Source of the DNA: Ampullaceana balthica
Taxonomy: Eukaryota > Mollusca > Gastropoda > Lymnaeidae
Assembly (NCBI GenBank): GCA_944989445.1
Contig: CALYLW010000330.1
Location: 21,001-85,000 of the forward strand
Direction: 5' to 3'
Length of the DNA: 64,000 nt
Of this stretch, positions 23,311 to 35,500 are shown piece by piece. A model generated the notes under the pieces. It saw only the letters and a list, made by a program, of their open reading frames with translations. It made no database searches and had not been told where the DNA came from. Within the stretch, counting starts at the first letter, position 1; every line of letters begins with the position of its first letter. The translations under genes were made by a program, and so were the position numbers.

Positions 23311-23694
23311 AGATGTTCAGTGTATCAAAGGGAATGCATGTTTGAGTCACATTTTATTTTGATGCTGACTCATGTGTGATGTTTTCACACCATGTCCATG
23401 TAAACAAGCCACTAATGATTGTATTGAGTTGAAGTAACTAACGTGTGTTCGAAAAAGAAAAAGTAATATTATAATGTACCTAATATTAATTATACAGAAG
23501 CTGATGTGACTCATGTGACACAGTTGTGTATAAGTTGAACGCTCACAAATCATGATGGGTCCGAGAGTTTGTGTCACCTACACAAACATGTCTTTACCCA
23601 CCATTTCAACCTATGACAGTCACATGCATATTATTTGATTGACACACTTCGGAGACTTCGGACGTAGTTCGATTTTGATTAAAAGACTACAGTG

Positions 23695-23862
23695 TTGTCA
23701 TTTTTAAACTGCCTTTATTTGTCTTGTGTTTGTGAAACAATTTTTCTATTGCCTTACTTTGTCTTGTGTTTATAAAACCATTTTTCTACCGCCTTGCTTT
23801 GTCTAGTGTATATGAAACCATTTTTCTACTGCCTCACTTTGACTTGTGTTTATGAAACTACG
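23695..23862. repeat. Four-copy tandem repeat, about 43 bp
   Basis: Units read CTGCCTTACTTTGTCTTGTG then TTTATGAAACCATTTTTCTA with moderate divergence. Confidence 0.88.
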
Positions 23863-23895
23863 AATCGAGGCTCGCCTGCTACTCAACAACAAACT

Positions 23896-24055
23896 CTCCG
23901 ACCAACGTCTCTAAGATGTACCCATCTGACCAAAGTCTCTAAGATGTACCCATCTGACCAAAGTCTCTAAGATGTACCCATCTGACAAAAGTCTCTAAGA
24001 TGTACCCATCTGACCAAAGTCTCTAAGAAGTACCCATCTGACCAAAGTCTCTTAT
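23896..24055. repeat. 28-bp minisatellite, six copies
   Basis: Unit ACCAAAGTCTCTAAGATGTA + CCCATCTG, nearly uniform. Confidence 0.92.
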
Positions 24056-24224
24056 ATTTAAGCCCGGTTACTGACCTGCATATTAGTATATTAGCACGAT
24101 CAAACTGCCCAAAGACATAACTTGGTTTACTGCCCTGTCTGAACGTGTCTTGGACCTAATCATTAATGAGACTTAGTGGCATTAGGTTCTACTCTTAGCA
24201 TCAACTCAGTAACTTGGTTGTAAG

Positions 24225-24315
24225 GACGTAACATCTAGGGATGACAGTGACAGGTCGTAACATCTAGGGATGACAGTGACAGGTCGTAACATCTTGGGAT
24301 GAAAGGTCGTAACAT
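24225..24315. repeat. 29-bp tandem repeat, three copies
   Basis: Unit AGGTCGTAACATCTAGGGAT + GACAGTGAC; the last copy is truncated. Confidence 0.88.
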
Positions 24316-24534
24316 CTTAAAAGTATTAAAAGTGGCCCTCCGGGCCCTATGTTACCGTCCTCTGCCAGCACTGAGTGCCTTCCTGGTCACGCACCACCCG
24401 ACCGTCTTGCTCGGCAGTTATACCTCACTGACCCCGCTTTCCTTGAACTTCAAATTCCAAGGTTTATTGCAATTTTACACATTACCAAGCAGTTGTGAGA
24501 CGAGCGGGAGATTTAACCATTATGAATTAATGGC

Positions 24535-24864
24535 TTGTACGTGTGGCTGGATGTTGTACGTGTGGCTGGGTGTTGTACGTGTGGCTGGATGTTGTACGTG
24601 TGGCTGGATGGTGTACGTGTGGCTGGGTGTTTGTACATGTGGCTGGGTGTTGTACGTGAGGCTGGATGTTGTACGTGTGGCTGGATGTTGTACGTGAGGC
24701 TGGGATGTTTGTACGTGTGGCTGGATGTTGTACGTGTGGCTGGGATGTTGTACGTGTGGCTGGGTGTTGTACGTGTGGCTGGGTGTTGTACGTGTGGGTG
24801 GATGTTGTACGTGTGGCTGGGTGTTGTACGTGTGGCTGAGTGTTGTACGTGTGGCTGGGTGTTG
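24535..24864. repeat. 19-bp minisatellite, about 17 copies
   Basis: Unit GTACGTGTGGCTGGGTGTT. Single-base length changes rotate the reading frame. Both strands of the unit lack stops, giving spurious frames of 112-139 codons. Not a gene. Confidence 0.95.
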
Positions 24865-25454
24865 AACTTATAAGGGGTAGATGGCAGCGCGGGAGTTTGC
24901 TGCTGGAGACAAGTGGAGTGCACATAGGTCACGAATATAAATAGGAAGTGGAAGTTTGAAACCTAACTCGACCTGCTGTGTAACTGGGTCATTTGTTTAA
25001 CTTTTTTTTCCTTAAGAAAACACATGATTGTGCTCCGTTGCTCTCTTTAAACTTTTATCACCTTTACTTGAGGATTATGAAGGGATTGTGACTGAAGATA
25101 TTTAAATGTGCAGATTATAACGTTGTGTTGTTTTAATGCTTCATGTCCACATGTTGATGTAGAGTTCAGATGAATTAGAATTCATGGTTTTATAGTCGAT
25201 CAGAATTCTTGGTTTTAAAACCAATCAGAAAACTGGGTCCTAAAAGAGAAATAGAATTCTTTCTTGGTTTTATAGTCAATTAGAAAAAAAACTGGGTTCT
25301 AAAAGTGAATTAGAATACTTGGAATACAGCTAGCTGTGACGTCAACAAAAGGTATTTGGGCCTGTATCATTCTAGATCCATTCTTTGGCCGTGAAGCAGT
25401 CTATGCGCCTCATCAATTCATCGATTTAGCGAGTTGGATTCCAAACATACACGT

Positions 25455-25615
25455 GCACTGTCATGTCAGTCGTGACGTCATTGTCACTTATCCATGTCAT
25501 AAACTGTCATGTCAGTCATGACGTCACCGTTTGTCACTTATCCAGGCCATACACTGTCATGTCAGTGTGGACGTCACTGTTTGTCACACATACACTGTCA
25601 TGTCAGTCATTGTCA
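25455..25615. repeat. Degenerate tandem repeat, about four copies
   Basis: Units contain CACTGTCATGTCAGTCRTGA, CGTCA and TTGTCACTTATCCA. Each carries TGACGTCA-like half-sites, but these are simply part of the repeat. Confidence 0.8.
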
Positions 25616-25755
25616 TTGTGTTACAGGAACAAATCTCTACAAATAAATAAAAACTGATTCGTTTTACTGTAAGCACTGGAAAAGATGTGATGTAGCCCCC
25701 ACTTCTCATTTTCTTCTACAGATTGAGGCCTCGCGATCAATGCTTTGATATTTAT

Positions 25756-26989
25756 GGCTCCCGCGAATGTGTATGTCTAGAATGCAATTGGTGTTGTGTG
25801 GCTCCCGCGTATGTGTATGTCTAGAATGTAATTGGTGTTGTGTGCCTCCCGCGTAGGTGTATGTCGAGGTTTTTAAAAGGTGTTAGTATGGCTCCCATGT
25901 AGGTGTATGTCGAGGTTGTAAAGGATGTTATGTGGCCAAGTGTGTTTGTCGAGGTTGTAAAGGATGTTATGTGGCCAAGTGTGTTTGTCGAGGTTGTAAA
26001 GGATGTTATGTGGCCCAAGTGTGTTTGTCGAGGTTGTAAAGGATGTTATGTGGCTCAAGTGTGTTTGTCGAGGTTTTAAAGGATGTTATGTGGCTCAAGT
26101 GTGTTTGTCGAGGTTGTAAAGGATGTTATGTGGCCCAAGTGTGTTTGTCGAGGTTGTAAAGGATGTTATGTGGCTCAAGTGTGTTTGTCGAGGTTGTAAA
26201 GGATGTTATGTGGCTCAAGTGTGTTTGTCGAGGTTGTAAAGGATGTTATGTGGCCCAAGTGTGTTTGTCGAGGTTGTAAAGGATGTTTGTATGGCCCAAG
26301 TGTGTTTGTCGAGGTTGTAAAGGATGTTTGTATGGCTCAAGTGTGTTTGTCGAGGTTGTAAAGGATGTTATTTGGCTCAAGTGTGTTTGTCGAGGTTGTA
26401 AAGGGTGTTATGTGGCCCAAGTGTGTTTGTCGAGGTTGTAAAGGATGTTATGTGGCTCAAGTGTGTTTGTCGAGGTTGTAAAGGATGTTATGTGGCTCAA
26501 GTGTGTTTGTCGAGGTTGTAAAGGATGTTATGTGGCCCAAGTGTGTTTGTCGAGGTTGTAAAGGATGTTTGTATGGCCCAAGTGTGTTTGTCGAGGTTGT
26601 AAAGGATGTTTGTATGGCTCAAGTGTGTTTGTCGAGGTTGTAAAGGATGTTATTTGGCTCAAGTGTGTTTGTCGAGGTTGTAAAGGATGTTATGTGGCCC
26701 AAGTGTGTTTGTCGAGGTTGTAAAGGATGTTATGTGGCTCAAGTGTTTGTCGAGGTTGTAAAGGATGTTGTGTGGCTCAAGTGTGTTTGTCGAGGTTGTA
26801 AAGGATGTTATGTGGCTCAAGTGTGTTTGTCGAGGTTGTAAAGGATGTTGTGTGGCTCAAGTGTGTTTGTCGAGGTTGTAAAGGATGTTATGTGGCCCAA
26901 GTGTGTTTGTCGAGGTTGTAAAGGATGTTATGTGGCCCAAGTGTGTTTGTCGAGGTTGTAAAGGATGTTATGTGGCTCCCATGTCGAGG
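25756..26989. repeat. 40-bp minisatellite, about 30 copies, with higher-order duplication
   Basis: Unit GGATGTTATGTGGCTCAAGT + GTGTTTGTCGAGGTTGTAAA. The left edge has older variants (GCTCCCGCGTATGTGTATGT). Rare GTTTGTATGGCCC/GTTTGTATGGCTC/TTATTTGGCTC unit triplets recur in the same order at about 26281-26370 and 26563-26660, so a block of about 280 bp (seven units) has duplicated. Open frames across it repeat every 40 residues and are artefacts. Confidence 0.96.
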
Positions 26990-27121
26990 ATATGCCGTGT
27001 ATATGTGTGGCTTCTCATTCGTTTACTCTTGCTCCCTCTTGTTTCATTTTTTCACTGTTAGCGGCCGACTATATGGGGCGGGGGGGGGGACTGGACACAG
27101 ACACCATAATATCCTTTGCAC

Positions 27122-27371
27122 AATAGCTATGTCAGAGGTAGGCCTACTTGACTCGCTTAAAAAATTTAGTTTTGAAAGAAAAGAAATGGCTCACGAAATA
27201 AACAGAGGCTCCCCACCTCAGGACTGTACTATTAATTTTGACTCTATACAAATTATATCTGAAACCACCAACACCAAACAATTCTCTAACACCACTAACA
27301 ATTGTCTAGTTTTACCAGCAGTTTATCAACTGTTTCATTATAAGAGTCCAGAACAGATTATACAATGGTAA
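27122..27371 (+). CDS. Hypothetical short open frame, unrecognised
   Basis: A stop-free + frame leaves the 40-bp array at 26989 and continues to TAA at 27369-27371. From the in-frame ATG at 27129 it would read MSEVGLLDSLKKFSFERKEM and end in YKSPEQIIQW. Unlike the repeat-derived part it has a mixed, protein-like composition. I recognise no domain, signal peptide or membrane segment, and there is no obvious promoter or splice context. It could be an exon, a transposon remnant or chance; confidence that it is coding is low. Confidence 0.15.
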
Positions 27372-27785
27372 ACCTAAACAACCGGCACAGTATATCATAA
27401 ACCATGCTGAAGTGTACGTGTCCATTGTCCATGTTATTTTAAATACACGCGTCCTTGCATATCAACGGCCCCATTCCCCGGATCCGCCTAATATTCTAAC
27501 CTGCAATGTAGTAGTCATGTCATCGTTTCCCAAAGTTATCGCACCCTCAACATTTATCCTAATCAAATGCCTTAAATTTCAGAAATTGTCTTCATCTTCA
27601 ACTTTATAATCAGCATATAAAGTAAGTTTTCGGGGTTTTCTTAAGGTTATTTTCCTCATGAACTTTCCGCTTTGAAATTGTATATGACTTATTATAAGAA
27701 AAAGTATAGAAAATATCAAAACGAAAATATAAGATGATTCTGGTATACGACGGGAGGTAGAAGAACCGAGACATAATGTTACTAT

Positions 27786-28245
27786 TGTCTAGTCTCTGTA
27801 ACACAATCACTATATTTCTTACCAAATCAAGTCTAGATACTCTGTAACCCAAACACTATATTTCTTACCAAATCAAGTCTAGATACTCTGTAACCCAATC
27901 ACTATATTTCTTACCAAATTAAGTCTAGATACTCTGTAACACAGTCACGATACTTTTGACTAAGTCAAGTCTAAATACTCGGTGACACAGTCACGATAAT
28001 TTTGACTAAGTCAAGTCTAAATACTCGGTAACACAGTTAACACAGTCACTATACTTTTGACTAAGTCAAGTCTAAATACTCGGTAACACAGTCACGATAC
28101 TTTTGACTTAGTCAAGTCTAAATACTCGGTAACACAGTCACGATACTTTTGACTAAGTCAAGTCTAGATACTCGTTTACCCAATCACGATATTTTTTACC
28201 AAATCAAGTCTAGATACTAGATACTCGGTTACCCAATCACATATT
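27786..28245. repeat. 46-bp minisatellite with two unit subfamilies
   Basis: About nine to ten units. Subfamily 1 has CACTATATTTCTTACCAAAT + CAAGTCTAGATACTCTGTAA; subfamily 2 has CACGATACTTTTGACTAAGT + CAAGTCTAAATACTCGGTAA. Subfamily 2 occupies the centre, flanked by subfamily 1 on both sides. Confidence 0.92.
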
Positions 28246-29925
28246 TCAGTCTTGACTCTCACATATGTCAGTGTTTTTCCCACCGGGAAGCACTAATTAG
28301 ACCACACATTTGAATGACTTTACGTACGCCGCGCCCACCTGCTTTCATCAGCGCCTAAACTGTATGATTTAGGATATGCACACTCTTCTTTTCTTCCACA
28401 GTCCTTAGATATCTGCTTTGATTCGCTTCATTAAGACTACACTACGAAAACTCTAAAAAGTAAACCATAATTTTCAGTTGACAGAGTTCTCAGAACTCCG
28501 AAACCTGATTCAACTTGTGGTTCTGATGAAGTAGTCGGACATTTGATAATATATCTAGCCAACGGGACATTTTTCTTGAAATTTTCACCATTTCAAATCA
28601 AAATTATTTAACGTCAATGAGATAATACGTTTTAGGGCTACACTATACATTGTTGTGACCCCTGAGTGTCATGTGAGAACCACTATAGAAAAAAAAAGAA
28701 GCAGCCCTTTGAGATTTGTGAGGTCGAGCCGTCGTCGTCTCATCCAGATGCTGATCCAGCTAATTATCGCCGTGCATATAGAATATGCCCATAAATATCT
28801 CCGTCCGTGCTGATAGCCAAGGAGAAGTAAACATCGTCCTGCGATATGATAAGGCTGATACAGTTTCCTGGCCTGATTGCAGCCTCTCCCCGTATTTTAC
28901 AGATCTCCTACAGTGGAGAGTGGCACAACGTTTCCTAAGTACAATCTCAAAACCTTATTAATCTCCTGCCAACGAAATTTGTGTTTCTGCTACTTTATGA
29001 ATCATCTTTTTATTGAAACTGTTAACGGGATGACCCGCAAATGGACTGACCCCCCCCCCTTTTTTTTTCTTCTTAAGAAACATAAAACCGTACCTTCCCG
29101 TAATATTATGCAGTTTAAATTTAAAAAAAAATTAATTACAAAAAATATAAATAACTAGCCAAATGCCAAACCAAGAGAGTAAAAACCAGTTCTATTGTCA
29201 ATTTACTTCCACTTACTTCGCCTGTCTTGCAGCGGATGATGTGGAGCGGACACCCTTTTTAGTTTAGTTCTTACAAAAGAAAACGGATTTCAATCTCACA
29301 GCTGAGCTGGTGTTTTGAAATGGGCAACCCACCCCAGGAGGCCATGTTATCCGCTAGTGGTGTGTTTGAAAATAAATTTATGTTGACTGAGGTAATCGTA
29401 AACATGGGTAAGTGGGGGAAACAATAACAGAGCAAGTTGCTGGCAGCACACACTCAAGAGAGAGAGGGGGGGGGCAACTCAAGGAAGTAATGAGAATGAT
29501 AAGAATCACTGGCTTTTCATCCCAGTTAAACAATTTCCTGGACCAGCTGTAGCACTGGCATACAATAAATATACAACAAAAGAAGAGAAACAAAACAAAA
29601 ATATAACAAATTTAAAGAAGGTGGTAAGGACTGTTAAGACAAGTTCAAATTGTGATAAATATTTCCTAATCAAATTCATCTTCTGCCCTTTGGAAAGAAG
29701 CTTTATATCTCCTGGTGTTGGGAATTCAGGAACTTATTTTCATCTATTTATCATAAATACTTAAGTCGCGACAAAGTCTTTTGCTGAATGTGTGGCCATG
29801 TTAAAGCTGATTTTACTACATTTGAGCTCATTTGCTACATTGTATTTGTATAGTTATTACCAATTTTTACACTTTTCAATTTGAAAGAACCATCTCTTTA
29901 AGCCATTATTTAAGTTAATGTTATT
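28246..29925. other. Intron sequence upstream of the mastermind exon; possible conserved element
   Basis: Non-repetitive sequence leading to the splice acceptor. A balanced-composition block at about 28720-28880 has clustered homeodomain-like CTAATTATC, GATA-like TGATAAGG/TGATAGCC and ATTTAGGATA-type motifs and lacks repeats, so it is a candidate enhancer. There is a C-run/T-run at 29049-29070. Small open frames here have no recognisable content. Confidence 0.4.
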
Positions 29926-29944
29926 TTTAAAAATCTCCTTTCAG
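29926..29944 (+). promoter_or_regulatory. Splice acceptor of the mastermind terminal exon
   Basis: TTTAAAAATCTCCTTTCAG ends at 29944, a pyrimidine-rich tract followed by CAG. It places the exon start at 29945 in the frame reading KLKRKID. That frame is open for over 100 codons and is the only reading consistent with the family, where a (V/L)KR-(x)-(I/L)D segment follows the N-terminal helix exon. Confidence 0.75.
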
Positions 29945-32584
29945 AAACTGAAGAGAAAAATTGACCCCAGCGTAAGCACTGATGCCAACACAGCATCGGT
30001 GGCCGCAACTGCCACAACCGCAGCCGCCGAAACAATTTTCAACTTTGGCGACAAGGATCATCACCCAAGTAACAACAAAAACAGCAAAATCAGCAACGGC
30101 AGCGCTGGGGGAGGTGGTGGCGGTTGTGGGGGGGGCCAGCAAGCACAACTCACTCCCCAGCCTATCAGTGCAGATAGTCCAGCAGATCAGCGCCAACCCC
30201 CAGCAAGACACATCACAGACCATCCACACCAACGTCACCGTCAGCTCCCGCTACAGCAACTCTGACTCACCCAACCCAGGCGGGGCTAGTCACAGTGTGC
30301 TGACCAGCGTCCAGTGCAAACAGGAGCCGTCAGACGACAGCGTAAGGACTTCCAGTTCCAACAACAACACCCCGACGTCTGTCCACACTAGCCACATTGA
30401 CCATTCCTCAGTCGGAGACTTGGGCTTTGGGGACTATGATGAGATTCAGGACATTTTAGACAGCATAGAGAAGGATGATGACATAGCTCCGGAACTACGC
30501 AGGGATCTGGAGGAGTTTAAGGAAATCTATGAAAAGGTTCAGAGAGACTCGGAGAGCCATGAGTCCAACATGTTTGGATCTTTGACTTGTGTATCTCCAG
30601 GACTCTCCAAAGGGGTCTATCCCGGCCATCTAGGGCCAGGGGGCCCCTTGAGCACCATGTTTGACAGCAACCAGAATATGAGCGCCACCGCCATGACCAA
30701 CCCCAACACCATTCCAGTGCCAGCCGCCATACCCGAACCCACGGGGCCGGCTGCCGAGACCCTGAAACAGATGGCCGCCCAGCATCAGCACCAGCACAGC
30801 CCGGGTTACCCCATGAAGGGCATGGATCATTTCACCAACGGGGGCTTCCCGCCCAACTATTCCCAGTTGTACCGCTCAGTCCCCAACACAACCTCACCAT
30901 TCCCCTACAACCATACGGCCAATCACCACCTGGGCGATGCGTCACAGATGAATCCAGAGATTGGGGCGACCATGGTCTATGGGAGCACTAAACCCCTCAC
31001 TCATTACTCCAACGAGCAAGGGCAACACAACTCACCTTCCTCATTGCAACAGCTGCAGAACCAAGTGCAGAGCCATTTCAAGCCATCGGCCGGATCACCC
31101 CACCAAATGCAAATCATACAGTCTCAGCAACTTCAAGTTTCCCACGGACCTCACAGTATGCAGCTCTCTCAGTCCCAGCAGGTCCAGATGCAGCCGTCTG
31201 CTCAGATCTCCATGTCCCAACATCAAAACTTCAGCATGCAGATGATGGAAAAGATGCGCATGGAGCAGCAGCAGGCACGAATGCCTCCACAGTACATGAA
31301 GAGACCACCTCCTGAATACAACATGCACCCCAATGCCAGGCCACAGGGACCCTACCCCACAGCCGCTGCCGGCACCGGGAACTCCAACCCTCTACAGACC
31401 ATGCAGAACATGGTCAATCAAACGAGTGCTTACAGCACAGTCAAAAGTGAGGTGCCTGGAGCAGCCAGCACCGGGCAGTCTGTCAATGGCATGATGCAGT
31501 CAACGCAAATGCAGCAGCAGTCCATGTCCGCGACCATGGCCACCAACGGAGGTCACATGGGCAGCTTGCCCCAGGCCAACCAGGCAATGGCATCCAGTTT
31601 CCACGCCCAACAGCAACAGATGCAGCAGCCTCCGGCCTACTCCACCGTGGACTCGGCATCTCGGGCGCCGCCATCGACATACACCAGTGCAATCATGCGC
31701 AATCAAAGACCACCCAATGTCAATGTTGGACCCGACGGCTTAAACATTTCACAACCCCGTACTCATTCAGAATGGCCAAGGCCGTCAATGATGGCCAATC
31801 AGCATGCAGGAATGCGACCAGGTATGCCGACCTCTAGCCACGGGATGGCCCAGTCTTCAGCTATGTCTGCTGCTCATATGATGCAGTATCAACGACCTCC
31901 GCATTATGGAGCCGGCGCTCAAACTGGGGGTATGACAGCGGCTGCTGCAGCTGCGGCTGCTACCAGCATGGCTCAGATGCAACAGCAGCAACAAGTAAGG
32001 ACTGCGATCCCCAGCCAGATGAACAGAGGGGGCCAGAGTATGATGCCCAATGGTGGGCAGATCATGCTACAGCAACATCAAAGTATGCAAGTAACTCAAC
32101 AAATGGGAATGCATGGCTCCAGCACGGGCTATAGCATGGGAGGTCCCTCTCCTGGAGCTACCAACACGGGCTACAGCATGGGGGGGGCCCTCACCCGGGG
32201 CCACAAACACCGGTTACAGCATGGGGGGGCCCCTCGCCGGGCGCTACAACCACAGGGTACAGTATGGGGGGCCCCTCGCCCGGGGCCACAAACACAGGGT
32301 ACAGCATGGGGGGCCCCTCGCCCGGGGCCACTGCCAATCAGAACACTGGTTACAACATGGGGGGCCCATCTCCCGGAGCTACAGCTACCAGCACTGGGTA
32401 CAGCATAAGCGGTCAGCAAAGCTCAGTGTCTCAGACGGCTGGATTCCCGGCACCATCCACCCCTAACAGGGATGAGTATTTAAACTTTTTAGATCCCTTG
32501 GGGTCCCAACCAATGTTTGACTCTTTACACAGCAGTACACCTGATGACTTCAGCTTATTTGAGGACATCTTGAATGGTAAATGA
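29945..32584 (+). CDS. mam: Mastermind-like transcriptional co-activator, terminal exon (partial, three apparent +1 frameshifts)
   Basis: Mastermind bridges the nuclear Notch intracellular domain-CSL complex to p300/CBP and switches on Notch targets. The exon would encode about 879 residues. In exon numbering: KLKRKID at the start; KQEPSDD near 124; an acidic helix (DYDEIQDILDSIEKDDD) at about 164-180; TLKQMAAQHQ at about 271; TKPLTHY at about 347; Q/M-rich stretch 365-450; KRPPPEY near 452; Ala run near 664-675; a 14-residue repeat at 727-820; acidic C-terminus DDFSLFEDILNGK, stop 32582-32584. Order and motifs match vertebrate MAML proteins. The N-terminal basic helix that contacts Notch/CSL is missing and must lie on another exon, probably left of the window. 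The frame slips by +1 in G runs at 30128-30135, 32180-32187 and 32223-32229; together they sum to three, so start and end share one frame. This suggests sequencing or assembly error rather than a pseudogene, because over 2 kb between the slips stays open. Confidence 0.9.
32127..32405 (+). repeat. Coding minisatellite, 42-48 bp, six copies
   Basis: Units encode GYSMGGPSPGATNT and variants; units 5 and 6 are lengthened (ATANQNT, ATATST). Copies 2 and 3 hold one extra base in the G-rich ATGGGGGGCCCC segment (net 10 instead of 9 bases between ATG and TCA/TCG), which produces the frame slips in the mastermind exon. Confidence 0.93.
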
Positions 32585-35500
32585 GGAGGGGCAAAAAGAC
32601 TCTTCCTTTTTTTTTAAACCTGGAATTTTCAATGGCATATTTAACTGATGTCAGTTTTCTGAATGAGGAATACCGGCTGTGCCATGCATTCCACCAGCAA
32701 CACATTACTTCCAGATTAATTCATTGTAGTCTCGACCACATGTCACATTGTTAAGTGTCTTGACACTGCCAGGACTAAATCTGTTCATGACACCGCCTGG
32801 ACTATATTTCATTCATGATATAAAATATCAGTGATATATTTCTTGTAATGTAGGATCATTGACTCACTTGGTGTAAATTCCCTTGACTTGGTCAACAAGA
32901 TTCTTGTTATGTTCTGACATACAAACTCCAAATAATTCAAGTTGTGAGTGGTGTCAGCAAGATCTAATGCTTCTGCTACATGGGATCATATTTTGCTGTC
33001 ACAAATTCACCCCGGCATTAATGTATCAAAGTACTTTACTACTGTAATATGGTATTTTCTAGGGACAAATAGAAATAGTGGGTTGTATACTTACTTTAAC
33101 TTTAACCTATCCAAAAATTATAGATCAATTAGATATTATTTTGAAGATTGTATCCAAAAGATTAAATGGCTATATTTTTTTTATTCTGAGATGAATGCTG
33201 ATATATATATTTAAAAAATGAAATAATTATTGTTCAAACTAAAAAGAGCAGCCTCTCAAATGTGAAGGGGTTGCATAAAAACAGTGAAGTAAATACCACA
33301 AAAAGTGCACATGATTTTCAGCAAATGATGATTAAATAAATAATACAAGGCCCCAACTGTATGCAGACATAAATTGGCAAATAACAAGAAATATTAGCAT
33401 ATTGGTGGCAATAGCTGGGGGCTAGGGTTAATGGTGCCATGCACAAACCAAGCCCCCCCCCCTTTTCATATATATGCAGTTGACCCAGAAGGTGGGGAAC
33501 ACCCCCCCCCCATTATTGAAAGTAAAATAAAAAGCTACACCGCCCCTATTCCCTCCCCCATTGTCATTATCACTCTTGCTATGTGACTAAATGCTATGAA
33601 AGCTATGTTTACATGACATGAAGGTCCTCTCAAAGCATATCTTATTTACAATGAAATTATGAATACCACCTAACACCATTTGAGCTGGTTTGAAAAAAAA
33701 CAAAACAAAAAAAGGAAAACAATGTCCAAGGTTAAAGGTCACAAGATAAATTGTTGTAATTATCACATCTGCATGAAAACAGCCAGAATTAGAATGAAAT
33801 AAATTATCAACAGAGGAGCAGCAAATTACTGCAGCTGTAAGATATGTAAATTTATTTGTATGTCGACTGTTATATAATCAACAATAATATGCAATCATTA
33901 TTTAAATGCTTGACAGCATTAAAAAAAAACACAATTTTAAAGGTTACCTCATGGCTTAACAGCTATTGTTTTTGTATGTAGTTTTTTTTGTCAGTGTTGC
34001 CTCATGTATGTGTACATACACTATCCTCTATGACCACATTCACTGCATGCATTCAGCTTTGATCACCCGTGTGTGTTGATAAGTGTTCAACTGCTACAAT
34101 CCATCATTCAGTGCAGGGGTGGACATGAGCCTGCTGGAGAAAATCTCAGTATTTTTTATTCATGTTTTAAACTGGTGACAACGTTGATAGAAATTGATGG
34201 GACAAGAACCTGCTGTTTTCAATTGATGGGACAAGAACCTGCTGTTTTCACTGTGTAGATAGTTGAATGCCTTTCCATTTGGAGCCAAAGAAGTTACTAT
34301 TTTCCACAAGTTTCAAAGTTTTTATATTTATCATGATTTTAGCAGATTTACCTATTGTCTCTTAAATGTCTCCAGGCAGTTAAAAAAAATTAAAAAATTA
34401 ATGTGTCTATGAAATCACCATATGCAATTTGCATAAATTACTTTAAAGGATCAGATTGCATTTTAAAAAAATAAAAAGTCCTTAATAACTGGCTTAAGAC
34501 GTGTGCACAAATCAGTGAAATTTACTGAATTAAAAGTATTTTTATAAAATTGAATTCATTATGCAGTCCAACCACACGTGTTTGAAACTTTGGGATGTTA
34601 TTTTTAAGTATAAACAACCCCTGGTAATGTTAGATTTTTTAAAACCTGACTCAAGTAAAATCATTTACTATTTTGTTAAAAAACTTGATTTAAAAAAAAA
34701 TGTAAACCCACTGTAAAGCAATTGCAAAAAAAAACATTCATTGCAAGCGCCCCCCCCCACACCCCCACACCCCCACATTTGTGTAAACTAATGAGATCAC
34801 ATTTTTTAAAAAGAAAAATGTGAAGAAAATTCATGTCTTAGAACTAGTTCACATGATCAACACAGTTTTAAACCAAGCAGACAATATAAATGAAAATTTT
34901 GAATTTTGCTGACATCATACACACAAAGTTTTAGAACTAGCTGACATTAAATGCAGTCTTTTTTAGCCTTTTGTCATCATCTATAGAACTGTTGTTTTTT
35001 TTTCCTGCTCTCTTGAGTCTCTTGTCCAAATAATACAGTATTAAAAAAAAGTGATCTATTATTCAAACTACTGCTCTAAGTTTTAATTTTAATGGGACCA
35101 AATCAAATCTTCCATTTTCAATCAATATCAGTGCATGTTCATGTTAGTCATGTTATTTTTTATTTCAAATATATCACACATCATTGTACTATAGTAATAT
35201 TACATAAATTAGGATTAATAATCAAATATGTTTTTATATTAATGAATAGCCTGATTATTGAATTGCCATTTTAGTTTTTCATTTACTTTGTTATTGTTTT
35301 CTGGTTGGAGAAGAATTCACCTTCTTCTCTGTAAAGTAAATGTTTAGTAAGCAATGGAAAAACAAATGTTTTTCATTAGGCGTATAAAATGGATTTTTTA
35401 AACATTTTTAAATAGCTGGAACAAATTTTTGTACAGTTCAATATATTTTTAAAAAAAAATTTTCAGAACAAATTTGAGATTGTCTAAAATTCTGGTTTTG

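Noticed and set aside
25455..25615. Cluster of CREB sites (TGACGTCA)
   Set aside because: The motif recurs because it lies inside a tandem repeat; there is no promoter context.
28522..28555. Hammerhead ribozyme at a second CTGATGA site
   Set aside because: No downstream GAAA and no pairing stems.
30136..30265. Continuation of the first mastermind frame (QQAQLTPQPISADSPADQ...) as the true reading
   Set aside because: That frame stops at 30265, whereas the alternate frame flows into the conserved KQEP and acidic segments.
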